Source of the DNA: G965232465 sp965232465
GTDB taxonomy: Bacteria > Pseudomonadota > Alphaproteobacteria > JAQWUY01
NCBI GenBank assembly: GCA_965232465.1
Contig: OZ246977.1
Location: 1,798,001 to 1,862,000 of the forward strand
Direction of reading: 5' to 3'
DNA: 64,000 nt
Shown here: positions 56,301-64,000 of the stretch, in pieces
Layout of the letters: the number at the start of each line of letters is the position of its first letter
Numbering within the stretch: position 1 is the first letter of the stretch
The notes under the pieces: generated by a model
Databases searched by the model: none
Told to the model about the DNA's origin: nothing
The model's input: only the letters and a program-made list of their open reading frames with translations
Translations under genes and position numbers: made by a program

Positions 56301-59300
56301 ATGCAATCCCCGTCGCAGAAACCCTAAACCCAGTGTGGTCAGCGATGGTTTGCTTGCGCACATCAAAGCTTTCGTATTCTGTAATTGCCGGCAACCCGCC
56401 TTTGGCAACCCGGTCAATTTTTATCAATAGCTTCCCTGATTTGGTCAGCTTGCTGGCATCAATAGCCCCGGTTTTGTTGTTAATCGCCCCGGTTAATTGC
56501 CCATTTACAATACCATCGGTGGTTTGTGGCTTGCCCCCTTGTGCCCCCGTAGCGGGATCAACAATCGAAAAGCTATAATCCGGATTATTGCCGGTGGTAA
56601 CAAAATTGGCAGACACATCCCCCACCTTATCAGACGTGTTTAGGTTATAGGTGGCCGTATAGGTTTGCCCCGCACCCCATTTGCCCGATCCGCTACGCCC
56701 CGCATTGCTACTTATCGATCCCTGATCTGTGGCAATGGTAAAGGTTTTTGTCACATCCGCATATCTGTTGTTTTTGTCTTCATATACAACGGTTACGGCC
56801 GTCGGTGTATCAATCGCCCCTTTTATGCTCAGACTGTTATTATTCACAACATCAAGGTTCGTACTACTTTCCGTCAGGCTCTTAATTTGCCAATCGGATT
56901 TTTGCGTTTGGGCGTTGGCATCCGCTGATTTCTTGGTTACAGTCAGCTTATCCAATATGGCCGCTGTATTTACCGATACGGTGCTGCTTATGCCAGTGCC
57001 ATACGGTATTACAATATTGGCCGCACTCAGGGTATCCGTCGTGGTTTGCCGGGTAATGGCAAAATCCGCTAGGGTAAATTCCCCCTCATATTTATCATCC
57101 GATGTTTTTGCTTTCACCGTAATAACCGCCGTACCAGCAGACTCCGCCCCACTGACTTTTCCATCTTTATCGATGGCTAAGGTTCCACTGGGGGCAGATC
57201 CTGATTTTCCGTTTACTTCCCAAGCAAAATCATCCGCCGATAGACTAAACGGTAGGTTGGTATATGCCATATCAAACTTGGTGCCTGTACTGCTTTTCCA
57301 TTTTCTATCTTCCCCATTTGCCAACGATATAGTCGGTACAGTTTTTTCATCCGCATCTGAACCCGTACCAAACACTTGTTTTTGCACAGTAAAGTTCACA
57401 TGCTCTGTAACAGCATCGACTGAACCTTTTGATGAACGGAATATGCGTATTAACAATGTCCCTGATTTGGTTAATTTGCTGGTGTCAATTTCCCCTGTTA
57501 AGGCTCCAATAACACTGCCAGTGCCAATACCTGCGGTGGTCGATGTATAACCGCTTACGGTTGTACCCGCTGCAACAACAGAGAAGGTGAAATCGACCCC
57601 TTTAACAAATCTTTCCCCCCCATCGCTGGTTTTTAACTTATAATCCGGGGTAACCTTACCCTTGCCCCATTTACCGCTTAATCCCGTAACAACGCCCGTA
57701 AACATCTGTGATTGACGGGTGGACAATTCAAAATCAACGGTTTTATCCGCATATTTGGTGCTTTCAAATACAACGGTAACAGTTGTGCTTGTGGTGAATG
57801 CCCCTTTTATGGTCAGGCTCTTACCATCATTAGCAATAGTAAAGTTCGAATTCGCATCTTTTTTCGTTAGGCTTTTTACCTTCCAATCGCTTTGGGTACT
57901 TGTACCCCCTGTTACAGACAATTGCCTCTCAATATCGGACGCACTTACCACTTTATCACCAGACACATAGGGTACAACAAGACTGGCTACGCTCAGTTTC
58001 CCCGTTGCTGTTTGCTTGCCAATGGCAAAGTCCGCCGTACGAATCGATCCAGAATACTTTTTGTTGGCGGCTTTTGCGGTGATGGTGATTTCCGCTGTCC
58101 CGCTGGAGGTCGCCCCACTAATATGACCATTGCTTTGGTCAATGACCAGTGTACCGCTGGGCTCCGCCCCCGACTTTTTGCCCACTGCCCAACTATATTG
58201 TGCTGCGGTGGTAGCACCCGGCAAGCTATAATTTAAGGCAATTTTGGCACTGGTACTGGATTTCCACTTGCCATCTTCACCGGTTGCTGTTGCCACCGCT
58301 GGGGGGGTGGTTACATCCGTCCCCAATACTTGCTTGGCAATGGTAAAGTCCGCTGTACGAATCGACCCTGAGTATTTGGGGTTGCTAGCTTTTGCGGTGA
58401 TGGTGATTTCCGCTGTACCCGAAGATGCCGCCCCGCTAATATCACCACTGCTATCAATAGTCAAGGTACCATCGGGCTCCGCCCCTAATTTTTTATCCAC
58501 TGCCCACAAATAATCCGATTCATCTGTGAGCCCCGGTAAGGTATAGTCTAGGTCAATTTTGGCTTTCCACTTGCCATTTTCACCCGTTGCTGTTGCCACC
58601 GCTGGGGCGGTGGTTACATCCGTACCCAGTACTTGCTTGGTTACATCAAAGTTGACATACTCTGTTGCTGCGGCGACTGCACTTGCCCCTGAACCTTTTG
58701 CCGCCCGTACAATCTTTATCAGCAGCTTACCCGATTTGGTCAGATTGCTGGTGTCCACAACCCCAGTTCTGGCGTTACTAATAACCGCTGCATAATCAGG
58801 GTTGCCATCGCTACCACTGACAACAATACCCGCAGTGGTCGCATCCTTGTCCCCTTGACCCCCATCGCTACTGGGCACAACCGAGAAGGTATAATCCGTT
58901 GCTTTCACAAATGTTTGACCTTGGTCTCTGGCTTTTAACTTATAATTCGGGGTAACCGTACCCTTATCCCATTTACCGCTTAGTCCCGACGGGGTGCCAT
59001 CAATCACCTGTGCCGACCGGGTCGACAGTTCAAAGGTTTTTGTAATATCGTTATATTTGGTACTCTCGAATACAACGGTAATGGTGGTCGTCCCTGAGGT
59101 GATGCCCGCCCCAGATAGGGTCAAGCTCTTGCCACTATCCGTTACAGCAACATTTGTATGATCATCTGTATCCGCTAGGCTCTTAACCGTCCAATCGCTT
59201 TTGACACTGCCACTGCTTATGGATAATTGCCCCAATACATCGGCGGCGGTTACCTTTTTCGTACCCGATACAAAGGTTACCACAAGGTTGGCTACGCTTA

Positions 59301-62300
59301 AAGTACCCGCCCCTACCGTTTGTTTATTCACGGTTACATCCACATCTTCGGTAATTGTTTCATACTTATCATTCGCCGCATAGGTAATCCGCACTTTTAC
59401 CGCTCCACTCTGGGTGGTTTTGCCAATCTTACCATCGCTCGACGCCACTGTGATAGCATTGTCCCCGGTGGTCGAACCAGCGGTCGTACCCGATGCGGTC
59501 AATGTATATGTGGCGGTGCCAATACCCGTAGGTTTGTTTGCTTCCGTATAGGATACCGCTTGGCTATTGGCGTTCCATGCAATCGCCCCAGCCGTAACCG
59601 CAAAATTGGGGTGGTCGGTGCCCTGTTGTTTGGTTACGGTAATATTTTGGTAATCGGTTAATGCGGGCAAGCCCCCTTTTGCCTTACGGACGATTTTTAC
59701 CAACAGGTCGCCCGATTTGGTCAGTGCCGTCCCATTAATCGCCCCATTTTTGGCGTTAATCGCCGTTTTCGATGTGTCAAGGATACCGGTGGTGGTGGCT
59801 TTTGTCCCCGATGGTGCATCACTGGGCACATTACCCGTAACAATCGTAAAGGTATAATCACTAGCGGTGCTTACGGAACCTGTTGTAAACGATACAGTGG
59901 TATCCCCCACCGCATCAGACCCTTTTAATTTATAATCCACATTGTCATTAGCGGAACTGGTAAACCCTACACCCCATTTACCGGTTAATCCCGTACGGGT
60001 ATCACTGGGTGCCGTCATCACACCCGCCCCCGTCGACAGTCCAAAATCAACGACCCTAGACACATATTTATCGCTTTCGAATCTAGCGGTAACCGTGGTA
60101 CTGGTGGGTATTGCCCCGGTTATGGTCAAGCTATTTCCACCTGTACCAATAGTAATATTACTATTCCCATCGCTATTCCGTAAGCCTGTTAAGGTCCATT
60201 CAGATTTTGCCCCTAAGCTATTGGGTACGGTTAATTTCCCTGTGATAGTGGCGGTGTTTACCGTTTTGCTGGTGTCGCTTGCCCCAAATGGTATCACAAG
60301 ATCGCCTACGCTTAATCTGCCTATACCCGTTTGCTTATCGATGGTGACATCCACATTTCTGGTAATCGTTTCATATTTATCATTGGCTGCATAGGTAACC
60401 TGCACTTTTACCACCCCACCTTTGCTGGTGTTGGCAATCTTACCATCGCTCGACGCCACTGTGATAGCATTGCCCCCTGAGGTCGGACCAGCGGTCGTAC
60501 CCGTCGTGGTCAAGGCGTATGTGGCATTGCCAATACCCGCAGGTTTGTTTGCTTCTGTATAGGATACCGTTTGGCTATTTGCGTTCCATGTAATAGCCCC
60601 CGCAGATACCGCAAACCCGGTGTGGTCGCTAGCCTGTTGTTTGCTCACTGTAAAGTTCTGGTATTCAGTTACCGCATCTACTCGGGCGGCACCAGCACCT
60701 TTTGCCGCACGGACAATTTTTATCAATAAGGTACCCGATTTGGTTAATTTGCTGGCATCAATCGCCCCGGTTCTGGGGTTACTTATAGCATTTTGCCCAC
60801 TGGCAACAATACCTGAGGTGGTGGGTGTCTTACCACTGCCATCATCGCCCGTTGGCACAATCGAAAAGGTGTAATCTGCATTAGTAAATGTTACACTCCC
60901 CACCGTGCGTCTTAAATTATAATTCGTAGTATACGATTTACCCCACTTACCTGACCCACTGGGTGCCGTTGTACTTATCTTCGACGACTCCGTCGACAAT
61001 TCAAATGTCGCCGTCTTATTTTCATACGCAGGGTGTGCCAATGTGGCGGTAACCGTTGTTTTGGTTTTAATTTCATCGGATATGGTTAGGGTTTTGCCAC
61101 TACCCGTTACAGCAAGGTCGCCGTTATTATCCGTATCGGCAACGCTTACCAGTGTCCACTCAGATTTTTGTGTTTGTGCCGTACCTGTACTGCTTACAGA
61201 CAGTTGCCCCAGTATCTCTGCGGTGCTTACCACTTTATTCCCATCCCCAGACACATAGGATATGACAAGATCCGCCATGCTCAGGGTATCCGTTGCCGTT
61301 TGCTTGGCAATGGCAAAGTCCGCTAAGGTCAAGCTGCCACTGTATTTATCCCCTTTGGCGGTCAAGGTAATCACCACCGTACCAGCGGAGGTTGCCCCAA
61401 AGATTTTACCATCGGTGTCGATTTGTATGTTACCGCTGGGTTCCGCTCCTGATTTTTTGGCAACACCCCATGTAAACGCATTTGCCGCTAACCCACCGGG
61501 CAAGTTGGTATATTTCAGGTCAAACTTGGCATTCCCCGTTTTCCACTTATTGTCCCCACTGTTTAACGATATGGTCGGGATGGTGGTTACATCTTTCCCT
61601 GCCCCTAGTTCCTGTTTGGTAACCGTAATATTTTCATAGTCTGTCAATGCGGGCAATCCGCCTTTGGCGGCACGGACGATTTTTACCAACAATTTACCCG
61701 ATTTGTTCAGTTTGCTGGCATCAATCATCCCAGTGTTGGCGTTAATCGCCCCGGTTAATGCACCCGTAACAATACCTGAGGTGGTGGCGTCTTTACCCTC
61801 TTTATTGCCATCACTGGTGGGTAAAATGGTAAAGGTGTAATCGCCAGCGTTCGTTGGTGTGCCTTTTGTAAAGGTTACGGGTCCTACATCTCCAACTGTA
61901 TCAGACAGTTTTAATTTATAATCCGCCGCAACGCTAAATCCTATACCCCATTTACCGGTTAATCCCACACGGGTATCGCCGGTGCTCATTGCCCCCGCCC
62001 CAGTCGATAGTTCAAAGGCGACGGTCTTATCCGTGTATTTATCGCTTTCGAAGGTGGCGGTAACCGTGGTACTGGTGGTGATTGCCCCGGATATGCGCAG
62101 AGTCTTGCCATTCACGGCAAGATTCCCATGACTATCCGTATCCGCTAGGCTTTTTAGTGTCCACTCAGATTTTGCCCCTAAGCTATTTGGTACCGTTAAT
62201 TTCCCTGCGATGGTGGCGGTGCTTACCGTTTCGCTGGTGTCGCTTGCCCCAAATGGTATCACAAGGTTGCCCATAGTCAATGCCCCTGTGCCCGCTTGTT

Positions 62301-64000
62301 TACGGATGGTTACATCCACATTTCTGGTAATCGTTTCATATTTATCATTGGCAGGATAGGTAACCAATACTTTTACCACCCCCCCTTTGCTGGTGTTGGC
62401 AATCTTACCATCGCTTGACGCCACCGTAATAGCATTCCCCCCTGAGGTTGTCCCCGCCGTTGTCCCCGATGCTGCCAAGGTGTATGTGGCGGTGCCAATA
62501 CCCGCAGGTTTGTTGGCATTTTCCGTATAGGTAACCGTTTGGCTATTTGCGTTCCATGTAATAGCCCCCGCAGATACCGCAAAGCCCGTATGGTCGCTAG
62601 CCTGTTGTTTGCTCACCGTAAAGTTTTGGTATTCGGTAACGGCGTCTACATCGCCTCTTTTGGCACGGACGATTTTTACCAACAAGGTACCCGATTTTGT
62701 CAGTTTGGTTGCCGTAATAGCCCCGGTTCTGATGTTAATTGCCCCTGTATAATCATTACCATCGATAATACCTGCGGTGGTGGGTGTCTTACCACTGCCA
62801 TCATTGCCCCCGGATGCCACAATCGAAAAGGTGTAATCTGAGGCTACAAAGTTTACACTCCCCACCGAAGTTCTTAACTTATAGTTCGTAGTATACGATT
62901 TACCCCATTTTCCTGAACCCGTACGCCCCCCTGTACTTATTTTCGACGGTTCCGTCGACAATTCAAATGTGACCGTTTTATTTTCATACGCAGGATGGGA
63001 AAATACGGCGGTTACAGTCGTTTTGGTTTTAATTTCATCGGATATGATCAGGGTTTTGCCCCCACTACCAACAGCAAGATCGCCATTATTATCCGTATTG
63101 GCAACGCTTACCAATGTCCATTGGGATTTTTGCGTTTGTGCCGTACCTGTACTGCTTACAGACAGTTGCCCCAGTATCTCTGCGGTGCTTACCACTTTAT
63201 TCCCATCCCCAGACACATAGGATATGACAAGATCCGCCATGCTCAGGGTATCCGTTGCCGTTTGCTTGGCAATGGCAAAGTCCGCTAGGGTTAAACTACC
63301 ACTGTATTTATCCCCTTTGGCGGTTAAGGTGATAACCACTGTACCAGCGGAGGTTGCTCCACTGATTTTACCATCATTATCGATTCGAACCGTACCACTG
63401 GGTGCCGCCCCTGCCTTGTTGGCAACCGCCCATGTAAACGCATTCGCCGCCAGACCGCCGGGCAAGTTGGTATATTTTAGGTCGAATTTGGTGGCGGTGC
63501 TCGTCTTCCACTTGTTGTCCCCACTGTTTAACGATATGGTCGGGATTGTCGTTACATCTTTCCCTGCCCCTAGCTCCTGCTTATTCACTGTAATATTTTC
63601 ATATACTGTTAATGCGGGCAATCCGCCTTTGGCTCTGCGTTCGATTTTTACCAACACTTTACCTGATTTATTTAGCTTGGTGCCATCAATCGCCCCGGTT
63701 TTGTCGTCAATCGCCCCACTTAAATCACCGCTAACAATGCCCGCAGTGGTGGCGTCTTTGCCCCCTTTGCCCCCATCACTGTTGGGTAAAATAGTAAAGG
63801 TGAAATCCGCACTGGGATCAAACGATACGGTTACATCCCCCACCGTATCAGAAGCTTTTAACTTATAATCCACAGTAAAGGTTTTGCCCCATTTACCGCT
63901 TAATCCCGTAGGGGCATCCCCCAATGTACCCGCACCTGTCGAGAGTTCGAAGGTTTTGCTCTGATCCGCATATTCAGAATCCGTATGTTCGAAGACAGCG
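50386..64000 (-). CDS. Giant Ig-like repeat adhesin, N-terminus beyond the window
   Basis: One uninterrupted frame of more than 4500 codons that still runs open at the right edge (AVFEHTDSEYADQSKTFEL), so the 5' end is missing. It is built from at least twelve modules of roughly 310-330 residues. Each has a strand-rich LSxADLV...DILGxLSV...FELST part, a GxxGKWGKxFTxDYKLK...SGxLLVKIVR...NITVxKQ part, and either a KPAGIGxATYTL...NDKYETITRDVDV or a TTIPTISL...NLPGG...LADFAIxKQ part. The modules match those of the inverse autotransporter at 150-4475, so an N-terminal barrel is expected outside the window. The C-terminal 130 residues are unique. Likely surface exposed and adhesive; ligand unknown. 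Confidence 0.85.
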   Translation of the reverse strand, partial: AVFEHTDSEYADQSKTFELSTGAGTLGDAPTGLSGKWGKTFTVDYKLKASDTVGDVTVSFDPSADFTFTILPNSDGGKGGKDATTAGIVSGDLSGAIDDKTGAIDGTKLNKSGKVLVKIERRAKGGLPALTVYENITVNKQELGAGKDVTTIPTISLNSGDNKWKTSTATKFDLKYTNLPGGLAANAFTWAVANKAGAAPSGTVRIDNDGKISGATSAGTVVITLTAKGDKYSGSLTLADFAIAKQTATDTLSMADLVISYVSGDGNKVVSTAEILGQLSVSSTGTAQTQKSQWTLVSVANTDNNGDLAVGSGGKTLIISDEIKTKTTVTAVFSHPAYENKTVTFELSTEPSKISTGGRTGSGKWGKSYTTNYKLRTSVGSVNFVASDYTFSIVASGGNDGSGKTPTTAGIIDGNDYTGAINIRTGAITATKLTKSGTLLVKIVRAKRGDVDAVTEYQNFTVSKQQASDHTGFAVSAGAITWNANSQTVTYTENANKPAGIGTATYTLAASGTTAGTTSGGNAITVASSDGKIANTSKGGVVKVLVTYPANDKYETITRNVDVTIRKQAGTGALTMGNLVIPFGASDTSETVSTATIAGKLTVPNSLGAKSEWTLKSLADTDSHGNLAVNGKTLRISGAITTSTTVTATFESDKYTDKTVAFELSTGAGAMSTGDTRVGLTGKWGIGFSVAADYKLKLSDTVGDVGPVTFTKGTPTNAGDYTFTILPTSDGNKEGKDATTSGIVTGALTGAINANTGMIDASKLNKSGKLLVKIVRAAKGGLPALTDYENITVTKQELGAGKDVTTIPTISLNSGDNKWKTGNAKFDLKYTNLPGGLAANAFTWGVAKKSGAEPSGNIQIDTDGKIFGATSAGTVVITLTAKGDKYSGSLTLADFAIAKQTATDTLSMADLVISYVSGDGNKVVSTAEILGQLSVSSTGTAQTQKSEWTLVSVADTDNNGDLAVTGSGKTLTISDEIKTKTTVTATLAHPAYENKTATFELSTESSKISTTAPSGSGKWGKSYTTNYNLRRTVGSVTFTNADYTFSIVPTGDDGSGKTPTTSGIVASGQNAISNPRTGAIDASKLTKSGTLLIKIVRAAKGAGAARVDAVTEYQNFTVSKQQASDHTGFAVSAGAITWNANSQTVSYTEANKPAGIGNATYALTTTGTTAGPTSGGNAITVASSDGKIANTSKGGVVKVQVTYAANDKYETITRNVDVTIDKQTGIGRLSVGDLVIPFGASDTSKTVNTATITGKLTVPNSLGAKSEWTLTGLRNSDGNSNITIGTGGNSLTITGAIPTSTTVTARFESDKYVSRVVDFGLSTGAGVMTAPSDTRTGLTGKWGVGFTSSANDNVDYKLKGSDAVGDTTVSFTTGSVSTASDYTFTIVTGNVPSDAPSGTKATTTGILDTSKTAINAKNGAINGTALTKSGDLLVKIVRKAKGGLPALTDYQNITVTKQQGTDHPNFAVTAGAIAWNANSQAVSYTEANKPTGIGTATYTLTASGTTAGSTTGDNAITVASSDGKIGKTTQSGAVKVRITYAANDKYETITEDVDVTVNKQTVGAGTLSVANLVVTFVSGTKKVTAADVLGQLSISSGSVKSDWTVKSLADTDDHTNVAVTDSGKSLTLSGAGITSGTTTITVVFESTKYNDITKTFELSTRSAQVIDGTPSGLSGKWDKGTVTPNYKLKARDQGQTFVKATDYTFSVVPSSDGGQGDKDATTAGIVVSGSDGNPDYAAVISNARTGVVDTSNLTKSGKLLIKIVRAAKGSGASAVAAATEYVNFDVTKQVLGTDVTTAPAVATATGENGKWKAKIDLDYTLPGLTDESDYLWAVDKKLGAEPDGTLTIDSSGDISGAASSGTAEITITAKASNPKYSGSIRTADFTIAKQVLGTDVTTPPAVATATGEDGKWKSSTSAKIALNYSLPGATTAAQYSWAVGKKSGAEPSGTLVIDQSNGHISGATSSGTAEITITAKAANKKYSGSIRTADFAIGKQTATGKLSVASLVVPYVSGDKVVSASDIERQLSVTGGTSTQSDWKVKSLTKKDANSNFTIANDGKSLTIKGAFTTSTTVTVVFESTKYADKTVDFELSTRQSQMFTGVVTGLSGKWGKGKVTPDYKLKTSDGGERFVKGVDFTFSVVAAGTTVSGYTSTTAGIGTGSVIGALTGEIDTSKLTKSGTLLIRIFRSSKGSVDAVTEHVNFTVQKQVFGTGSDADEKTVPTISLANGEDRKWKSSTGTKFDMAYTNLPFSLSADDFAWEVNGKSGSAPSGTLAIDKDGKVSGAESAGTAVITVKAKTSDDKYEGEFTLADFAITRQTTTDTLSAANIVIPYGTGISSTVSVNTAAILDKLTVTKKSADANAQTQKSDWQIKSLTESSTNLDVVNNNSLSIKGAIDTPTAVTVVYEDKNNRYADVTKTFTIATDQGSISSNAGRSGSGKWGAGQTYTATYNLNTSDKVGDVSANFVTTGNNPDYSFSIVDPATGAQGGKPQTTDGIVNGQLTGAINNKTGAIDASKLTKSGKLLIKIDRVAKGGLPAITEYESFDVRKQTIADHTGFRVSATGIAWATASTAVSYDDSTNKPAGIGTATYTLIPSGTTAGTAAGDGHGNIEVASSDGKIAKTVRAGVVKVRVTYAANDKYAQMTRDVNVPINKQTETGNISIANVVAPYASGSNNVTVDADDILGNLSVSQGGNSQKGDWKIKTLTKRDTIADSILEISGKTLIVKGVIAPSKTIEVVLESDKYGDKTVDFKLSTSAGTMSTGDKRTGLSGTWGKTFAATNYQLKTSDTVGGTTATFKDDGTTDDFTFTIESSTTTPQSGYTATTSGIVNGSLQDGIDDKTGAIEGSKLTKSGTLLVKIVRKAKGGLPALTDYQNITVTKQELGAGKDVTTIPTISLAGGDNKWKTNPNTKFNLAYANLPGNQAINTFDWEVKGKSGSAPSGTLIIDQNDGKISGATSAGTVVITVKAKTTDPKYTGQLEADFAITKQTTNDLLRVTDIVVPFLNSAVPVANSTIEGNLNVTGQGGAAKSQKSDWKVKDLRKTHSNLDIRNDILYVTGKISSADGDRPAVVTVTFESDKYNDKIITFNLTTSTLKLFSDTPTGTTGKWGKAFTVDYKLQTSDGGETFTTGASGDFTFEIVNAGSMPSDAPSGLKATTANMFTSSPIHSKTGAITGTNLLRSGYLLVKISRIQRNAVPAITEYLNITVTKQDVAIDITKPTFTSTNPKWGAKIPVTFAGIPSGTTFADYDWTAAPKTSGVPTGTLGVVSDGITGATSAGTVVVTMKAKDGNTKYTGQVDLAEFAITKQTTTDTLSIAEIKFPYSSSSGNQTVSTATIERALAVAKQSGAQNAQTQASAWKLQKLTEKTDHANLAVASGDKTLTVSGAIGTPTTVTAVFEHPAYDDVTFDFTLSTTAGTITDTPSTRTGLSGTWGKAFGATDYKLKASDTVGAVTATFKTDGSNDDFTFSVVPSGTAVTGYTSTTANMFTTSPINSKTGAITGTNLLRGGTLLVKIVRKAKTVSAGTLPEIEDYQNITVNKQNLATDITKPTLGVPQGSNKIWRNNGGNIPVDFNGLPGGTTFGDYTWTAAGNGNKGPDVIGAGLSVTSAGIMGALSGGEVVVTMKAKAGDDKYTGQLNLAAFTIDKQTIMSPISIADIVADEPDSGTTTISEAMIRSQMSVAGKSQKSDWKLKSLSFGGNGNLAVAQGGKSLTVSGAITGNSKVTATFEHKKYSDVSALFSVFTQKGGMYQDGKIPDGSGKWGKSYTQNYYLDTTGGFTTGTGGDYTFSIVPSGTTVTGFKSTTAGIVSGQLAGAINANTGAIDATKLTKGGTLLVKIVRQKSDGSGSLTVHHNFIVGKHVFGTDVKTIPTIGLDTNEDGEWKTSSSAEINLKYTNLPGDGSPQAANTFEWAVAPAGSNPASGALRIDSEGDVRGATSGGKISITVAAKANDPKYTGQFVLADFTIKKQTTPDTLSFGDLSVPQSSAGTDVTFTELLTYLRGAQNKASAWKVTNVTSVVNGIGKGNGNKMVVTGAQSDAVATITLEHPAYENEDVTIKVSTIANPISTGIRSGSGKWGAGQTYTTDYKLKTVVNGVTFNKDKGNSDFEFSIVASQTGFKSTTAGIIKDNNFRAAIDQDTGKIDASKLTQSGTLLVKIHRVGKNRLSPVEEYQNFTVDKRTQADHTDFKVSAPNGFRWSVDSGAVTYPKANTPAGISSPEYFLVSVGTTAGTVTSSGPGSVSVKQSTGRILNTRASGIVKVRVVYPENDKYERMVFNVDVPVKRLPAPVSSFNQLDIGSSGFPDSSGYEIKGYQSSSQTWGSTFTPDITGKMGRFAGVDWYTPVWSITSTTNGGSTAVGGSINQATGVITGTQSSGTITVTVTLPRNVRYEAFNNNSKTFTLTVQRKTQPGRAKSGHGSWSQSNTPRIGAVQRQLSNAIENASGINVARDVKLTKFEDGSDITDGASYGTDYVLTVSFASVNSRPSMVRFLPLEIRDLRIRTISGGAFRKAIKLTFRLPASSNGKYAAKTLVTYWRTK
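61172..61325 (-). repeat. 154-bp block identical to 63134-63287 in the giant adhesin
   Basis: Both blocks read the same base for base, 1962 bases (654 codons) apart. Surrounding sequence is similar but not identical, which fits recent gene conversion or module duplication. Confidence 0.9.

Noticed and set aside
56729..63868. Long plus-strand frames opposite the giant adhesin (e.g. 56729-57550, 63224-63868)
   Set aside because: They recur in every module at the same phase, are rich in Val, Ala, Pro and Ser, and are complementary-strand shadows of the repeat codons.
50386..64000. A repeat array that could be taken for a CRISPR locus
   Set aside because: Repeats are about 1 kb, diverged and fully coding; there are no short identical repeats with unique spacers and no cas genes.
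1..64000. Reassigned UGA (Trp) code
   Set aside because: Tryptophans at conserved positions use TGG and several genes end properly at TGA (trpE, cysS, the SDH-type protease).
1..64000. tRNA genes
   Set aside because: No T-loop GTTCGAATC-type sequence with matching acceptor arms was found on either strand by eye; a tRNAscan run would settle it.

Overview
The window looks like a piece of an alphaproteobacterial chromosome of moderate-to-low GC. Three gene orders familiar from that class support this: SRP RNA-dnaX-ybaB-recR, lpxC-bamD-recN-ligA, and lysC back-to-back with ubiG. LpxC and BamD show a Gram-negative outer membrane. The organism keeps real biosynthetic capacity (chorismate to anthranilate, leucine, aspartate family, pyridoxal phosphate, NAD, isoprenoids), takes up an organic acid-type substrate through a TRAP transporter and oxidises proline. 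Two very large adhesins point to contact with other cells or surfaces. No tRNA, rRNA, CRISPR array or intact prophage was seen.

Layout. 1-4.5 kb: an intimin/invasin-type adhesin with an outer-membrane barrel followed by Ig-like repeats. 4.5-18.5 kb, plus strand: AEC permease, pdxH, fabI, aroC-trpE-trpG-trpD, ilvE, SRP RNA, dnaX-ybaB-recR, and the TRAP genes dctP-dctQ-dctM. 18.8-33.3 kb, minus strand: putA, ligA, recN, bamD, lpxC, cysS, gltX, nadE and a class II DAHP synthase. 33.4-40 kb: gloA, a GST-like protein, an NAD-epimerase, thrS, infC, leuB and a glycosyltransferase-like protein. 40-45.2 kb: two ispG genes separated and followed by a structured repeat, then a RodZ-like gene, lysC and ubiG. 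45.2-50.2 kb: an AT-rich accessory island with a phage-type lipoprotein, an ImmA/IrrE peptidase, coiled-coil membrane proteins, a ClpP-fold SDH-type protease, several tiny genes, an IS256-type remnant and broken gene pieces. 50.4 kb to the right edge, minus strand: the 3' 13.6 kb of a giant repeat adhesin whose N-terminus lies outside the window.

The most striking observation is the ispG pair. The upstream gene (41614-42408) encodes an intact IspG TIM barrel but has lost the [4Fe-4S] domain. The downstream gene (40192-41325) keeps the [4Fe-4S] domain with all cluster ligands, but the catalytic residues of its barrel are gone. IspG works as a dimer in which each active site is made by the barrel of one subunit and the cluster domain of the other. 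The two damaged genes could therefore complement each other as an obligate heterodimer. Each has a copy of a roughly 200-bp hairpin-rich repeat at its 3' side. The two copies differ by compensatory base changes, and the repeat sits at gene breakpoints elsewhere in the window.

Other points of note: infC appears to start with AUC; bamD has lost its normal C-terminus through what looks like one missing G; the GST-like gene has a near-consensus promoter that would give a leaderless mRNA; and the two adhesin genes share long near-identical modules in inverted orientation across the window.
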